The notes under the pieces were generated by a model. That model made no database searches and was not told where the DNA came from. It saw only the letters and a list, made by a program, of their open reading frames with translations. 36,002 nucleotides of DNA from an uncultured Emergencia sp. (GTDB lineage: Bacteria; Bacillota; Clostridia; Peptostreptococcales; Anaerovoracaceae): positions 1 to 36,002 of the forward strand of contig CALLDR010000193.1 of assembly GCA_937997955.1 (NCBI GenBank), given 5' to 3'. A program made the translations under genes and the position numbers. How positions within the stretch are numbered: the first letter of the stretch is position 1; every line of letters starts with the position of its first letter. Positions 1 to 6,690 of the stretch are shown piece by piece.

Positions 1-100
1 GAAAACCAACCAAAAGTGGCGTTTGGATCTTTAACTTTTAAATTACGTGAGTTGGAACCTTGTTTTTCATGGGTAAGCCCTTCTGAAAATCTGAATATCC

Positions 101-129
101 TTGTATTTTTTGCAGGGAGATTTTATAAT
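101..129 (+). promoter_or_regulatory. Promoter of the mntA-hepT operon
   Basis: TTGTAT at 101-106 and TATAAT at 124-129 are separated by 17 bases, a good vegetative promoter. The predicted transcript would start near 136, only 8-14 bases before the first gene, so the 5' leader is extremely short. Confidence 0.7.
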
Positions 130-149
130 AAGAGGAGGAGGTCGTGAGA

Positions 150-446
150 ATGTTAGAAAATACCGGAATTAAAGAAGAGGTGCTGAGGGAGATCACGGAC
201 CTTGCGCGGGTCTACGGCGTTGAGAGAGTCCTTTTGTTCGGCTCCAGAGCCAGAGGAGATTATCGGCGGACCAGCGACATCGACCTGGCGGTATGCGGCG
301 GGGACTTCTGCAGGTTTGCGCTGGATGTAGACGAAGAAACCTCCACATTGTTAAAATACGATATCGTAGATTTGGACGGCCCGGTGCAGGACGCGCTGCG
401 GGAAGCTATTGAAAGAGAAGGAAAAGTGCTCTATGAAAAAGTATGA
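150..446 (+). CDS. mntA: MntA-type minimal nucleotidyltransferase (antitoxin)
   Basis: Small polymerase-beta-fold nucleotidyltransferase of about 98 residues. The motif GSRARGDYRRTSDIDLAV gives GS-x10-D-x-D, the metal- and NTP-binding signature of MntA antitoxins; a further acidic stretch (YDIVDLD) could supply the third carboxylate. In characterised MntA/HepT pairs the enzyme silences the HEPN RNase by transferring AMP to a tyrosine next to its active site. The partner gene follows immediately and overlaps by 14 bases. Two starts are possible: GTG at 144 or ATG at 150. The ATG is preferred because AGGAGG at 136-141 lies 8 bases upstream of it, whereas the GTG would need the earlier, possibly untranscribed, copy. 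The family is secure; antitoxin activity is inferred from the pair. Confidence 0.88.
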   Translation: MLENTGIKEEVLREITDLARVYGVERVLLFGSRARGDYRRTSDIDLAVCGGDFCRFALDVDEETSTLLKYDIVDLDGPVQDALREAIEREGKVLYEKV

Positions 447-822
447 GAATTTTTGTGACGCGCTGCATAACCTGAAGGAAATATATGGCTATGAAGAGCC
501 CTATGACAACGTGGTTTTGACAGGATTGGTGGGGCTGTATGAGATCTGTTTCGAACAGGCGTGGAAAACGATGAAAGAATTGCTGGAAGAGAGCGGACTT
601 CCAGAGGGAAAGACAGGATCGCCAAAACAGATTCTAAAGACTGCCTATCAGGCGGGCATGATTGAGGACGAGGCTCAGTGGCTGCGGGCCCTGCAGGCGA
701 GAAACAATGTGGCACATTCCTATAATAAGGATATTGCATATGGCATTGTCCGGCAGACGAAAGGGCAGTTCTATCAGATGTTTTGCAGTCTGCAGGACGC
801 GCTGCGAAAGAACTGGTTATAG
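433..822 (+). CDS. hepT: HepT-type HEPN RNase toxin (HI0074 family)
   Basis: Helical protein of 129 residues, the usual length for nucleotidyltransferase-substrate-binding/HEPN proteins. The sequence RNNVAHSY at residues 90-97 is the RX4HXY motif of HepT: R90 and H95 would form the RNase site and Y97 is the position that MntA AMPylates in studied homologues. The ATG at 433 begins inside the end of mntA (14-base overlap), implying translational coupling. An in-frame ATG at 409 is less likely because no ribosome site precedes it. The pair is intact, so it is probably a functional toxin-antitoxin module. The RNA target cannot be read from sequence. Confidence 0.88.
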   Translation: MKKYENFCDALHNLKEIYGYEEPYDNVVLTGLVGLYEICFEQAWKTMKELLEESGLPEGKTGSPKQILKTAYQAGMIEDEAQWLRALQARNNVAHSYNKDIAYGIVRQTKGQFYQMFCSLQDALRKNWL

Positions 823-843
823 GGAGAACTTAGGAGAGAAGTT

Positions 844-1365
844 ATGACAGAGCATTCGGTAACACTGCGGGAATTGCTGGATTCCCGGGAGCGACGGGCG
901 GCCCGTCAAAGGGAACTGCTGGCGGCATACGGCGGGGAAGACGGTATTCTGCTGTCCGTCACCTTGAATATCCCCGGGCCGGTCAAGGACCGGCCCCGGT
1001 ACCGGAGGGCCATGGAGGAAGGACTTCGCAGGCTGCGCGGCCTGCTGCCGGAAGAGGCAGTGGTCCATGAGGAAACGCATAATCTGCCCACAGGGCCGGA
1101 AGGCTATCTGTGCCTGGACGGCCGCGCGATGAACCCTTTGCAGGCAAAGCAGATGGCGGTAGAAGCCGAGGAGGCTGACGGCCTGGGGAGGCTCCTGGAC
1201 ATTGATGTAATCACGGCCGCAGGCGGAGTGAGCCGGTCAGATCTGGGACTGTCAGGCAGACGATGCTTGCTCTGCGGGGAGGACGCTAAGGTCTGCGCCC
1301 GCAGCCAGCGCCATCCCATGGAGGAGCTGCTGGCCGAAATCGACCGGATTCTGACTGGATTCTGA
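844..1365 (+). CDS. citX: CitX-like apo-citrate lyase phosphoribosyl-dephospho-CoA transferase (orphan)
   Basis: 173 residues, near the usual CitX length. Visible family motifs are LNIPGPVKD (41-49), GRLLDIDV (115-122), and the C-terminal GRRCLLC...C.R...H with C141, C144, C151 and H157. CitX loads the 2'-(5''-phosphoribosyl)-3'-dephospho-CoA prosthetic group onto the acyl carrier subunit (CitD) of citrate lyase. AGGAGAGAAG lies just before the ATG, and the gene starts 21 bases after hepT, so it may share that promoter. No citD, citE, citF, citC or citG is visible nearby, which is odd because citX normally sits in the lyase operon. The lyase may be encoded elsewhere. The 3' end, including the stop codon, lies in an 11-bp tandem repeat. 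Confidence 0.85.
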   Translation: MTEHSVTLRELLDSRERRAARQRELLAAYGGEDGILLSVTLNIPGPVKDRPRYRRAMEEGLRRLRGLLPEEAVVHEETHNLPTGPEGYLCLDGRAMNPLQAKQMAVEAEEADGLGRLLDIDVITAAGGVSRSDLGLSGRRCLLCGEDAKVCARSQRHPMEELLAEIDRILTGF

Positions 1366-1374
1366 CCGGATTCT
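1342..1374 (+). repeat. 11-bp tandem repeat x3 across the citX stop codon
   Basis: GACCGGATTCT, GACTGGATTCT and GACCGGATTCT follow one another without gaps. The citX TGA (1363-1365) spans the junction of copies 2 and 3, so the last residues of CitX are repeat-encoded. Confidence 0.85.
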
Positions 1375-1500
1375 AGAAAAACTGTAACGTAAATAAAATA
1401 TATCCATATCTATTTTGATAATTATGATAATATTCGGATTCTTTTGTGGTGTAGTATAGTAAGTAAGCTGTCACAAACATCGGATAAAAGGAGAACGGAT

Positions 1501-1593
1501 ATGGAAGGGTCGATACGCGCACTGTATACAGAGGTTTTGCACGAACCTGAGGCAGTCCTCGACACGTCAAAGGGCATCTATCTGATCAACTGA
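1501..1593 (+). CDS. Possible 30-residue small ORF
   Basis: ATG at 1501 follows a strong ribosome site (AAAAGGAGAACGG) and opens a 30-codon frame ending TGA at 1591-1593. The product begins MEGSIRALYTEVLHEP and ends in YLIN; I do not recognise it. An 8-bp perfect stem (TGTTGCAG 1594-1601 with CTGCAACA 1625-1632) starts right after the stop but lacks a T-run on either strand, so it is not a classical terminator. It could be a genuine small protein, a leader peptide or a gene remnant. The well-placed ribosome site is the only positive evidence. The rest of 1375-1670 shows nothing else I can support. Confidence 0.35.
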   Translation: MEGSIRALYTEVLHEPEAVLDTSKGIYLIN

Positions 1594-1673
1594 TGTTGCA
1601 GAGAAGCCGCGGCGTTTTGCGCGCCTGCAACAAAAAAGCTTCAGCCCGGCGGTAAAACGCTGGAATCCAAGCC

Positions 1674-1703
1674 TTGACAAGTTGGCACAAAACGTGCTAG
1701 TAT
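1674..1703 (+). promoter_or_regulatory. Promoter of the lar-nik operon
   Basis: TTGACA at 1674-1679 and TAGTAT at 1698-1703 are 18 bases apart. The start would fall near 1710, giving a leader of about 245 bases before larE. Confidence 0.7.
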
Positions 1704-1710
1704 ATATTGC

Positions 1711-1840
1711 AAAGTCTCAGGAAGAGGCAGGAGCCTTCACGAAGAAGGCGGAGATTTATTTGTACATAACATGAAAAGAACCATGCCACGAAGGCAGCAG
1801 GGACTCCCGAAGGAGATCCGCGCTTTTGTGGTATTTTTTT
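1711..1840 (+). promoter_or_regulatory. Structured leader with intrinsic terminator: candidate riboswitch
   Basis: Three hairpins can be drawn: GCCTTC 1733-1738 with GAAGGC 1744-1749; TGCC 1784-1787 with GGCA 1793-1796; and GGA-CTCC 1801-1807 with GGAG-A-TCC 1812-1819. The first two have the same ACGAA loop. The first is enclosed by AAGTCTC 1712-1718 pairing with GAGATTT 1751-1757. The second hairpin is mutually exclusive with the terminator stem, which uses 1786-1795. This is the layout of a transcription-attenuating riboswitch in which ligand binding would favour read-through. The class is unassigned. Given the operon's role, NiCo/czcD-type metal riboswitches should be compared first, but I cannot confirm membership by eye. 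Confidence 0.55.
1786..1840 (+). terminator. Intrinsic terminator in the lar-nik leader
   Basis: The strand 1786-1795 (CCACGAAGGC) pairs over 10 bp, with three G-T wobbles, with 1822-1831 and encloses a second small hairpin. It is followed by TATTTTTTT at 1832-1840. It lies about 115 bases before larE on the coding strand, so it must be overcome for operon expression. A second hairpin without a T-run (TTAAGC...GCTTAA, about 1865-1900) lies between it and larE. Confidence 0.7.
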
Positions 1841-1955
1841 GTTCCGGCAGCGCTGGACCGGGTCTTAAGCGTTTGAGGCTTAAATCCTCATTTTGCTTAA
1901 TTCCGGCGGGCATCACAGGCTCCGGTAAAAACTATGGAAGGGAGACGCAGAACAT

Positions 1956-2717
1956 ATGACACTGAGTGAATTCTTTGAGCAGCATCCGAAGGCCGCGCTG
2001 GGGTTTTCCGGCGGGGTGGATTCGGCGTATCTGCTCTACGCGGCAAAGAAGTACGGGGCTGACGTCAGGGCCTATTTTGTCAAGAGCCAGTTTCAGCCGG
2101 CGTTTGAGCTGGAAGACGCGCGGCGGCTGGCCCGCCAGCTGAACGCCGATATGAGAATCATAAGCTGTGACATTTTAGCCAACGAGACCGTCGCCGCCAA
2201 TCCAGAAAACCGATGCTATTACTGCAAACAAAGTATTTTCGGACTGCTGAAGCAGGCGGCCGCGGAGGACGGGTATACCTGCATCATAGACGGAACCAAC
2301 GCGTCAGACCAGTCAGGCGACCGGCCGGGTATGCGGGCCCTCAGCGAGATGGAGGTTCTTTCACCGCTGCGGCTCTGCGGGCTGACCAAGGCAGAGATAC
2401 GAGAAAGATCAAAGGAAGCAGGGCTCTTTACATGGGACAAACCTTCCTATGCCTGTCTGGCAACCAGAGTTCCGGCGGGAGAGAGGATAACCGCTGAAAA
2501 GCTGGAGAGGATAGAGCGGGGTGAGGAAGCGCTGATGGAACTGGGATTTTCCGATTTCCGCATCAGGCTCTATGGAGAGGCCGCCAGGCTACAGCTTCCG
2601 GCAGAACAGCTGGTTCGGGCGGCAGAATACCGAGACCTGGTCCGGCAGAGGCTGAAGCCGTATTTTGATGTTGTACTTTTAGACTTGGAGGAAAGATCAT
2701 GGATAAACAGGATATGA
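1956..2717 (+). CDS. larE: LarE, sulfur insertase of nickel-pincer cofactor synthesis
   Basis: 253 residues. The PP-loop SGGVDS (18-23) binds ATP; LarE adenylates the pyridinium dicarboxylate intermediate and turns its carboxylates into thiocarboxylates. C167 in KPSYACLATR is at the position of the sulfur-donor cysteine of Lactiplantibacillus LarE. Two more cysteines, C87 and C90 in RCYYCK, form a C-x2-C with C167. This three-cysteine pattern is the one described for [4Fe-4S]-dependent, catalytic LarE such as the Thermotoga enzyme, so this may be the cluster type rather than the sacrificial type. The ribosome site GAAGGGAG lies about 11 bases before the ATG. The gene overlaps larB by 19 bases. 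Confidence 0.92.
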   Translation: MTLSEFFEQHPKAALGFSGGVDSAYLLYAAKKYGADVRAYFVKSQFQPAFELEDARRLARQLNADMRIISCDILANETVAANPENRCYYCKQSIFGLLKQAAAEDGYTCIIDGTNASDQSGDRPGMRALSEMEVLSPLRLCGLTKAEIRERSKEAGLFTWDKPSYACLATRVPAGERITAEKLERIERGEEALMELGFSDFRIRLYGEAARLQLPAEQLVRAAEYRDLVRQRLKPYFDVVLLDLEERSWINRI

Positions 2718-3460
2718 AAGAACTGCTGCAGCAGGTGGCCGATGGAAAGACCACAGTGGACGACGCGCTGCTGAAGCTGAAGCTGCAGCCCTTTGAAAAC
2801 ATCGGTATCGCCAATCTGGATCACCACAGAGGCGTGCGCCAGGGAGCGTCGGAGGTGATCTACGGCGCGGGAAAGACGCCGGAGCAGATCGACTGTATCG
2901 CCCATACCCTGTATGAGGCCGGACAGCGGACGATTTTGATCACCCGCATGAGCCAGGAAGCGGCGGACGCCTTTACCAAAGACATTCCCTTTACCTATTA
3001 TAAAGAGGGAAGGATCGGGCTGGCAGGCCAGATGATAACGCCCAAGCACAGCGGCTATATTCTGATCGCGACAGGAGGCACCAGCGATATTCCGGTAGCC
3101 GAGGAAGCGGCTTTGACGGCGGAGATCCTGGGAAACCGGGTGGAACGGGTCTACGATGTGGGCGTCGCGGGCATTCACCGGCTGCTGGCCCACGCGGAGA
3201 AGATCATGCAGGCCCGGGTCATCGTGGCCATCGCAGGCATGGAAGGGGCGCTGGCCTCTGTCATCGGAGGCCTGGCCGACTGTCCTGTCATCGCCGTGCC
3301 TACCAGCGTTGGATATGGAACAGCCCTGGGCGGCGTTACGGCGCTGCTGTCCATGCTCAACTCCTGCGCCAGCGGGGTCAGCGTGGTCAACATCGATAAC
3401 GGCTTCGGAGCGGGATATCTGGCGAATCTGATCAACAACATGGAGGGCGTAAAAGAATGA
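2699..3460 (+). CDS. larB: LarB, nicotinate mononucleotide-forming carboxylase/hydrolase
   Basis: 253 residues. LarB carboxylates C5 of nicotinic acid adenine dinucleotide and cleaves the phosphoanhydride, giving pyridinium-3,5-biscarboxylic acid mononucleotide, the first step of nickel-pincer cofactor synthesis. The C-terminal half shows the PurE/AIR-carboxylase-like fold signatures ATGGTSDIPVAEEA (about 124-137) and AGMEGALASVIGGLADCPV (about 179-197), followed by VPTSVGYGTALGG. The N-terminal helix bundle with NLDHHRGVRQG (39-49) is also typical. GGAGGA precedes the ATG, which lies inside larE. The stop overlaps the larC start as ATGA, indicating coupled translation. Confidence 0.92.
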   Translation: MDKQDMKELLQQVADGKTTVDDALLKLKLQPFENIGIANLDHHRGVRQGASEVIYGAGKTPEQIDCIAHTLYEAGQRTILITRMSQEAADAFTKDIPFTYYKEGRIGLAGQMITPKHSGYILIATGGTSDIPVAEEAALTAEILGNRVERVYDVGVAGIHRLLAHAEKIMQARVIVAIAGMEGALASVIGGLADCPVIAVPTSVGYGTALGGVTALLSMLNSCASGVSVVNIDNGFGAGYLANLINNMEGVKE

Positions 3461-4866
3461 AGACATTGTATATAGACTGCGGCATGGGCGCCGCCGGGGA
3501 CATGCTGATGGCGTCGCTGTACGAGCTGCTGCCTGAACACGAGAAGCAGGCTTTTTTGGAGAAGATGAACAGCCTGGAGATTCCGGGGGTCAGCGTAACC
3601 GCTGAAACAAAGGAGACCTGCGGCATCACGGGAACCCACGTCCGCGTGAAGGTCTTCGGCCAGGAGGAAGGGGCGGCCTGCGCCCGCGGCGATGACCACC
3701 ATCACGCTCACAATCACGGCGACGACCATGGCCACCAGAACCATCACGACTGCGCCCACGGCGATGACCATCATCACCACGATCATGACTGCGCCCACGG
3801 CGGCGATCACCACCATCACGATCACCATCACGATCACGATCACGACTGCGATCACGGCGGCCATGACCATCATCACCATCACGATCACGACTGCGGCCAC
3901 GGCGATGGCCATCACCACCACAGCGGGCTCGGGGAAATCTGCCAGCTGATCGAAGGTCTGGATCTGCCGGACAAGGTCAAAGCGGACGCCAGGGAGGTCT
4001 ATGAGATCATCGCCGGCGCGGAAAGCCGGGTCCACGGAAAAACCGTAGATCAGATCCACTTTCACGAGGTGGGAACCCTGGACGCCGTTGCCGATGTAGT
4101 GGGAAATTGCCTGCTGATGGACCTGATAAAACCGGATCAGGTCGTCGCTTCTCCGGTCCATGTGGGCAGCGGAACGGTGAAATGCGCCCACGGCGTGCTG
4201 CCGGTGCCGGCTCCGGCGACGGCTTTGATCCTGCAGGGCGTGCCCATTTACGGCGGAGAGATCAAAGGCGAGCTGTGTACGCCTACCGGAGCGGCTCTGC
4301 TGAAATACTTCGTCAGCTCCTTCGGCTCCATGCCGGCTATGCGGACCAGCGCCATAGGCTACGGCATCGGAACAAAGAAGTTTCCGCAGGTCAATTGCGT
4401 CAGAACCATGCTGGGAGATGATGAGGAGCAGGCCGGCGGCGTCATCGAGCTGGCGGCAAATCTGGACGATATGACCGCGGAAGAGATCGGCTTTGCCATG
4501 GAAATCCTTTTCGAGGCGGGAGCGCTGGACGTCTACGCAGAATCCATCGTCATGAAGAAATCCCGGCCGGCTGTCAAGCTGGTCTGCATGGCCCGGCCGG
4601 AGGATCGGGAGGCCATGGCCGCTTTGATGCTGAAGCACACGACCACCATCGGTCTGCGGGAGTACCGCTGCGGCAGGATCACCATGGAACGCAGCTTTGA
4701 GAAACGGCAGACTCCCTGGGGAGAGATAGACGTAAAGCTCTGTGAAAAAGACGGACTGAAAAAAGAGAAGGCGGAGTTCGACCAGCTGGCGGCTCTGGCA
4801 AGGGAACACGGACTGTCCATCAGGGACGTCAGAAAATCCATAGAAAAGAAAGACAGCGATGAGTAA
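3457..4866 (+). CDS. larC: LarC, CTP-dependent nickel insertase, single uninterrupted ORF with His-rich insert
   Basis: 469 residues. LarC inserts Ni(II) into the dithiodicarboxylate intermediate with CTP hydrolysis, completing the nickel-pincer nucleotide. The N-terminal block DCGMGAAGDMLMASL (7-21) and the central VHFHE/GTLDAVADVVG region are characteristic. In L. plantarum the protein is made from larC1 and larC2 by frameshifting; here one frame covers both parts. Residues 79-155 are an extraordinary insert with about 38 His in 77 residues plus many Asp and four Cys, probably a nickel store or delivery loop like those of UreE and HypB. The insert is encoded by GAT/CAC/CAT-rich repetitive DNA, which also creates long meaningless antisense frames. 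It overlaps the next gene by 8 bases. Confidence 0.93.
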   Translation: MKTLYIDCGMGAAGDMLMASLYELLPEHEKQAFLEKMNSLEIPGVSVTAETKETCGITGTHVRVKVFGQEEGAACARGDDHHHAHNHGDDHGHQNHHDCAHGDDHHHHDHDCAHGGDHHHHDHHHDHDHDCDHGGHDHHHHHDHDCGHGDGHHHHSGLGEICQLIEGLDLPDKVKADAREVYEIIAGAESRVHGKTVDQIHFHEVGTLDAVADVVGNCLLMDLIKPDQVVASPVHVGSGTVKCAHGVLPVPAPATALILQGVPIYGGEIKGELCTPTGAALLKYFVSSFGSMPAMRTSAIGYGIGTKKFPQVNCVRTMLGDDEEQAGGVIELAANLDDMTAEEIGFAMEILFEAGALDVYAESIVMKKSRPAVKLVCMARPEDREAMAALMLKHTTTIGLREYRCGRITMERSFEKRQTPWGEIDVKLCEKDGLKKEKAEFDQLAALAREHGLSIRDVRKSIEKKDSDE

Positions 4867-5851
4867 CACGACGAAATACAGACTGAAATATACCCTGACC
4901 AAGGCGATCCAGATGATCCTGGTCCTGGCTGTCCTGTCCATGGCGGTTTTCGTCATCGCCAGGCTCTGCCCCGGCGACCCGCTGCGGTCTTACTACGGAG
5001 ACGGCGTAGAGCGTATGAGCGAGGTCCAGAGGGAGGCGGCCCGAGAAAAGCTGGGGCTCAACGACTCCATGCTGGTGCAGTATGAGAGATGGGTCGAGAA
5101 CCTTTTTGACGGGGATCTGGGTCTTTCCTATAAGTACAAGCTGCCGGTGACGGAGGTCATCGGCAGAGTCTGGGTCAATACTCTGATCCTGGGCGGCGTT
5201 TCCTACGCGCTGACCTTCGGGCTGGCGATTCTGCTGGGCTGCTTCTGCGCGCTGCGGGAGGATCGGCTGGCGGACAGAGTGATCTGCAGGATCGGCGTGG
5301 TATCCAGCTGCGTACCATCTTTTTTTCTGGCCCTGCTGCTGATTTTGATCTTCGCGGTGGAGCTGGGGATACTGCCGGCCGGCGGAGCCTATTCCTACGG
5401 AAACAGCCACAGCGTCTCTGACCGGATCTGGCATCTGGTACTGCCGGCCGCCGTCATGGTGCTGGAGCATCTATGGTATTACGCGTACATGGTCCGCAAC
5501 AAGCTGGTGGAAGAGGCGAGGCAGGATTACGTGCTGCTGTGCAAGGCGGAGGGGATACCGCGGACAAAGATCCTTTGCCGCCACTGCCTCCGCAACATCA
5601 TGCCGTCCATGCTGGTGGTCATGGCCATCGCCGTGCCCCATATCCTGGGCGGCACCTATGTGGTGGAAACGGTGTTTGCCTATCCGGGACTGGGGACCCT
5701 CAGCTTTGAGTCGGCCATGTATCAGGACTACAACATGCTGATGGCCCTGTGCATGCTGACCGGGGCCTGCGTGCTGGTGTTCCATCTGGCGGCCCAGCTG
5801 TTGAGCGAGTTCATCGATCCCCGCATGAAACGGGAGGAGGCGCTGATATGA
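4859..5851 (+). CDS. nikB: ABC transporter permease, NikB/DppB type (probably nickel)
   Basis: 330 residues with several hydrophobic spans. The N-terminal segment after the first transmembrane helix reads RLCPGDPLR, as in DppB/NikB/OppB permeases. The EAA loop contacting the ATPase is EEARQDYVLLCKAEGIPRTK (about 218-237). Sequence cannot by itself distinguish nickel from peptide transport. Nickel is inferred because the gene is translationally coupled to larC (8-base overlap) and sits in a nickel-cofactor operon. The ATG at 4859 lies within the larC end; the stop overlaps the next permease as ATGA. Confidence 0.88.
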   Translation: MSNTTKYRLKYTLTKAIQMILVLAVLSMAVFVIARLCPGDPLRSYYGDGVERMSEVQREAAREKLGLNDSMLVQYERWVENLFDGDLGLSYKYKLPVTEVIGRVWVNTLILGGVSYALTFGLAILLGCFCALREDRLADRVICRIGVVSSCVPSFFLALLLILIFAVELGILPAGGAYSYGNSHSVSDRIWHLVLPAAVMVLEHLWYYAYMVRNKLVEEARQDYVLLCKAEGIPRTKILCRHCLRNIMPSMLVVMAIAVPHILGGTYVVETVFAYPGLGTLSFESAMYQDYNMLMALCMLTGACVLVFHLAAQLLSEFIDPRMKREEALI

Positions 5852-6672
5852 AGGGAGCGGACAGAAAATTTCCCAGGGCGGCGCTGACTGTGCTGTGCCT
5901 GATCATCGGCGCCAGCCTTTTGGCGGGGGCGCTGGCGCCCTATCCGTCGGATCTGATGGACGCGGGAGCGGTGAGCCTGCCGCCGAGCCCGTCCCATATC
6001 TTTGGAACGGACAGCATGGGAAGAGATCTGCTGACCATGATTCTGTACGGCGGCAGATATTCCATCGCCATCGGACTTTTCAGCGCCCTGATCTCCACGG
6101 CCGCTGCCGTGGTCTACGGCGCGGTCAGCGGCCTTTCGTCCAGATGGATCGACGACCTTTTGATGCGGTTTTCAGAGCTGATGCTCAGTATCCCGTCTAT
6201 TTTACTGATCATCTTTCTGCAGGCCATGTGGGGCCGGGCGACCTGGGTCAGCCTGTCGGTCATCATCGGCCTGACCAGCTGGCCCAACATCGCGAAGATC
6301 GTCAGAAGCGAGGTGCGCCAGATCGGCGAAAGCGACTATATTCTGGCGGCCAGAACCATGGAGGGCGGCTTCTGGTACGTTTTGCGGCGGCACCTGCTGC
6401 CAAACCTTGTGCCTTCGATCATGTTCATGGCGGTGACCAACATCGGCCAGGCCATGATCACAGAATCCACCCTGAGCTTTCTGGGGCTGGGCCTGCCGCT
6501 GACCACTGTATCCTGGGGCAGCCTTTTGTCCATGTCTCAGGAAGTGCTGCTGACCGGCTGCTGGTGGCTCATCATCATACCGGGGGCCGTACTGATCACC
6601 ACGCTGGTGTGCGTAACGGAGATCGGGGAATACATCAGAAAGAAAAACAACAGACGTTACAGCAACCTGTAA
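5848..6672 (+). CDS. nikC: ABC transporter permease, NikC/DppC type (probably nickel)
   Basis: 274 residues. Typical DppC/NikC features are an N-terminal helix, then HIFGTDSMGRDLLTMILYGG, then the EAA loop SDYILAARTMEGGFWYVLRR, and the C-terminal LSFLGLGLPLTTVSWGSLL. The ATG at 5848 is preceded by GGGAGGAGG at 5832-5840 and overlaps the nikB stop by 4 bases. An in-frame ATG about 99 bases upstream lies inside nikB and is rejected. It forms the membrane channel with NikB; nickel specificity is inferred from the operon. Confidence 0.88.
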   Translation: MKGADRKFPRAALTVLCLIIGASLLAGALAPYPSDLMDAGAVSLPPSPSHIFGTDSMGRDLLTMILYGGRYSIAIGLFSALISTAAAVVYGAVSGLSSRWIDDLLMRFSELMLSIPSILLIIFLQAMWGRATWVSLSVIIGLTSWPNIAKIVRSEVRQIGESDYILAARTMEGGFWYVLRRHLLPNLVPSIMFMAVTNIGQAMITESTLSFLGLGLPLTTVSWGSLLSMSQEVLLTGCWWLIIIPGAVLITTLVCVTEIGEYIRKKNNRRYSNL

Positions 6673-6690
6673 TTACAAGGAGAAGAGATT

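Noticed and set aside
1594..1632. Terminator after the small ORF
   Set aside because: Perfect 8-bp stem but followed by A-run, not T-run, on the plus strand and no T-run on the minus strand.
1771..1959. 62-codon frame upstream of larE
   Set aside because: It lies over the leader terminator and hairpins, with no ribosome site.
3175..4956. 593-codon minus-strand frame opposite larB-larC
   Set aside because: It mirrors the His-rich GAT/CAC repeat and conserved larC; the translation is low complexity and there is no ribosome site.
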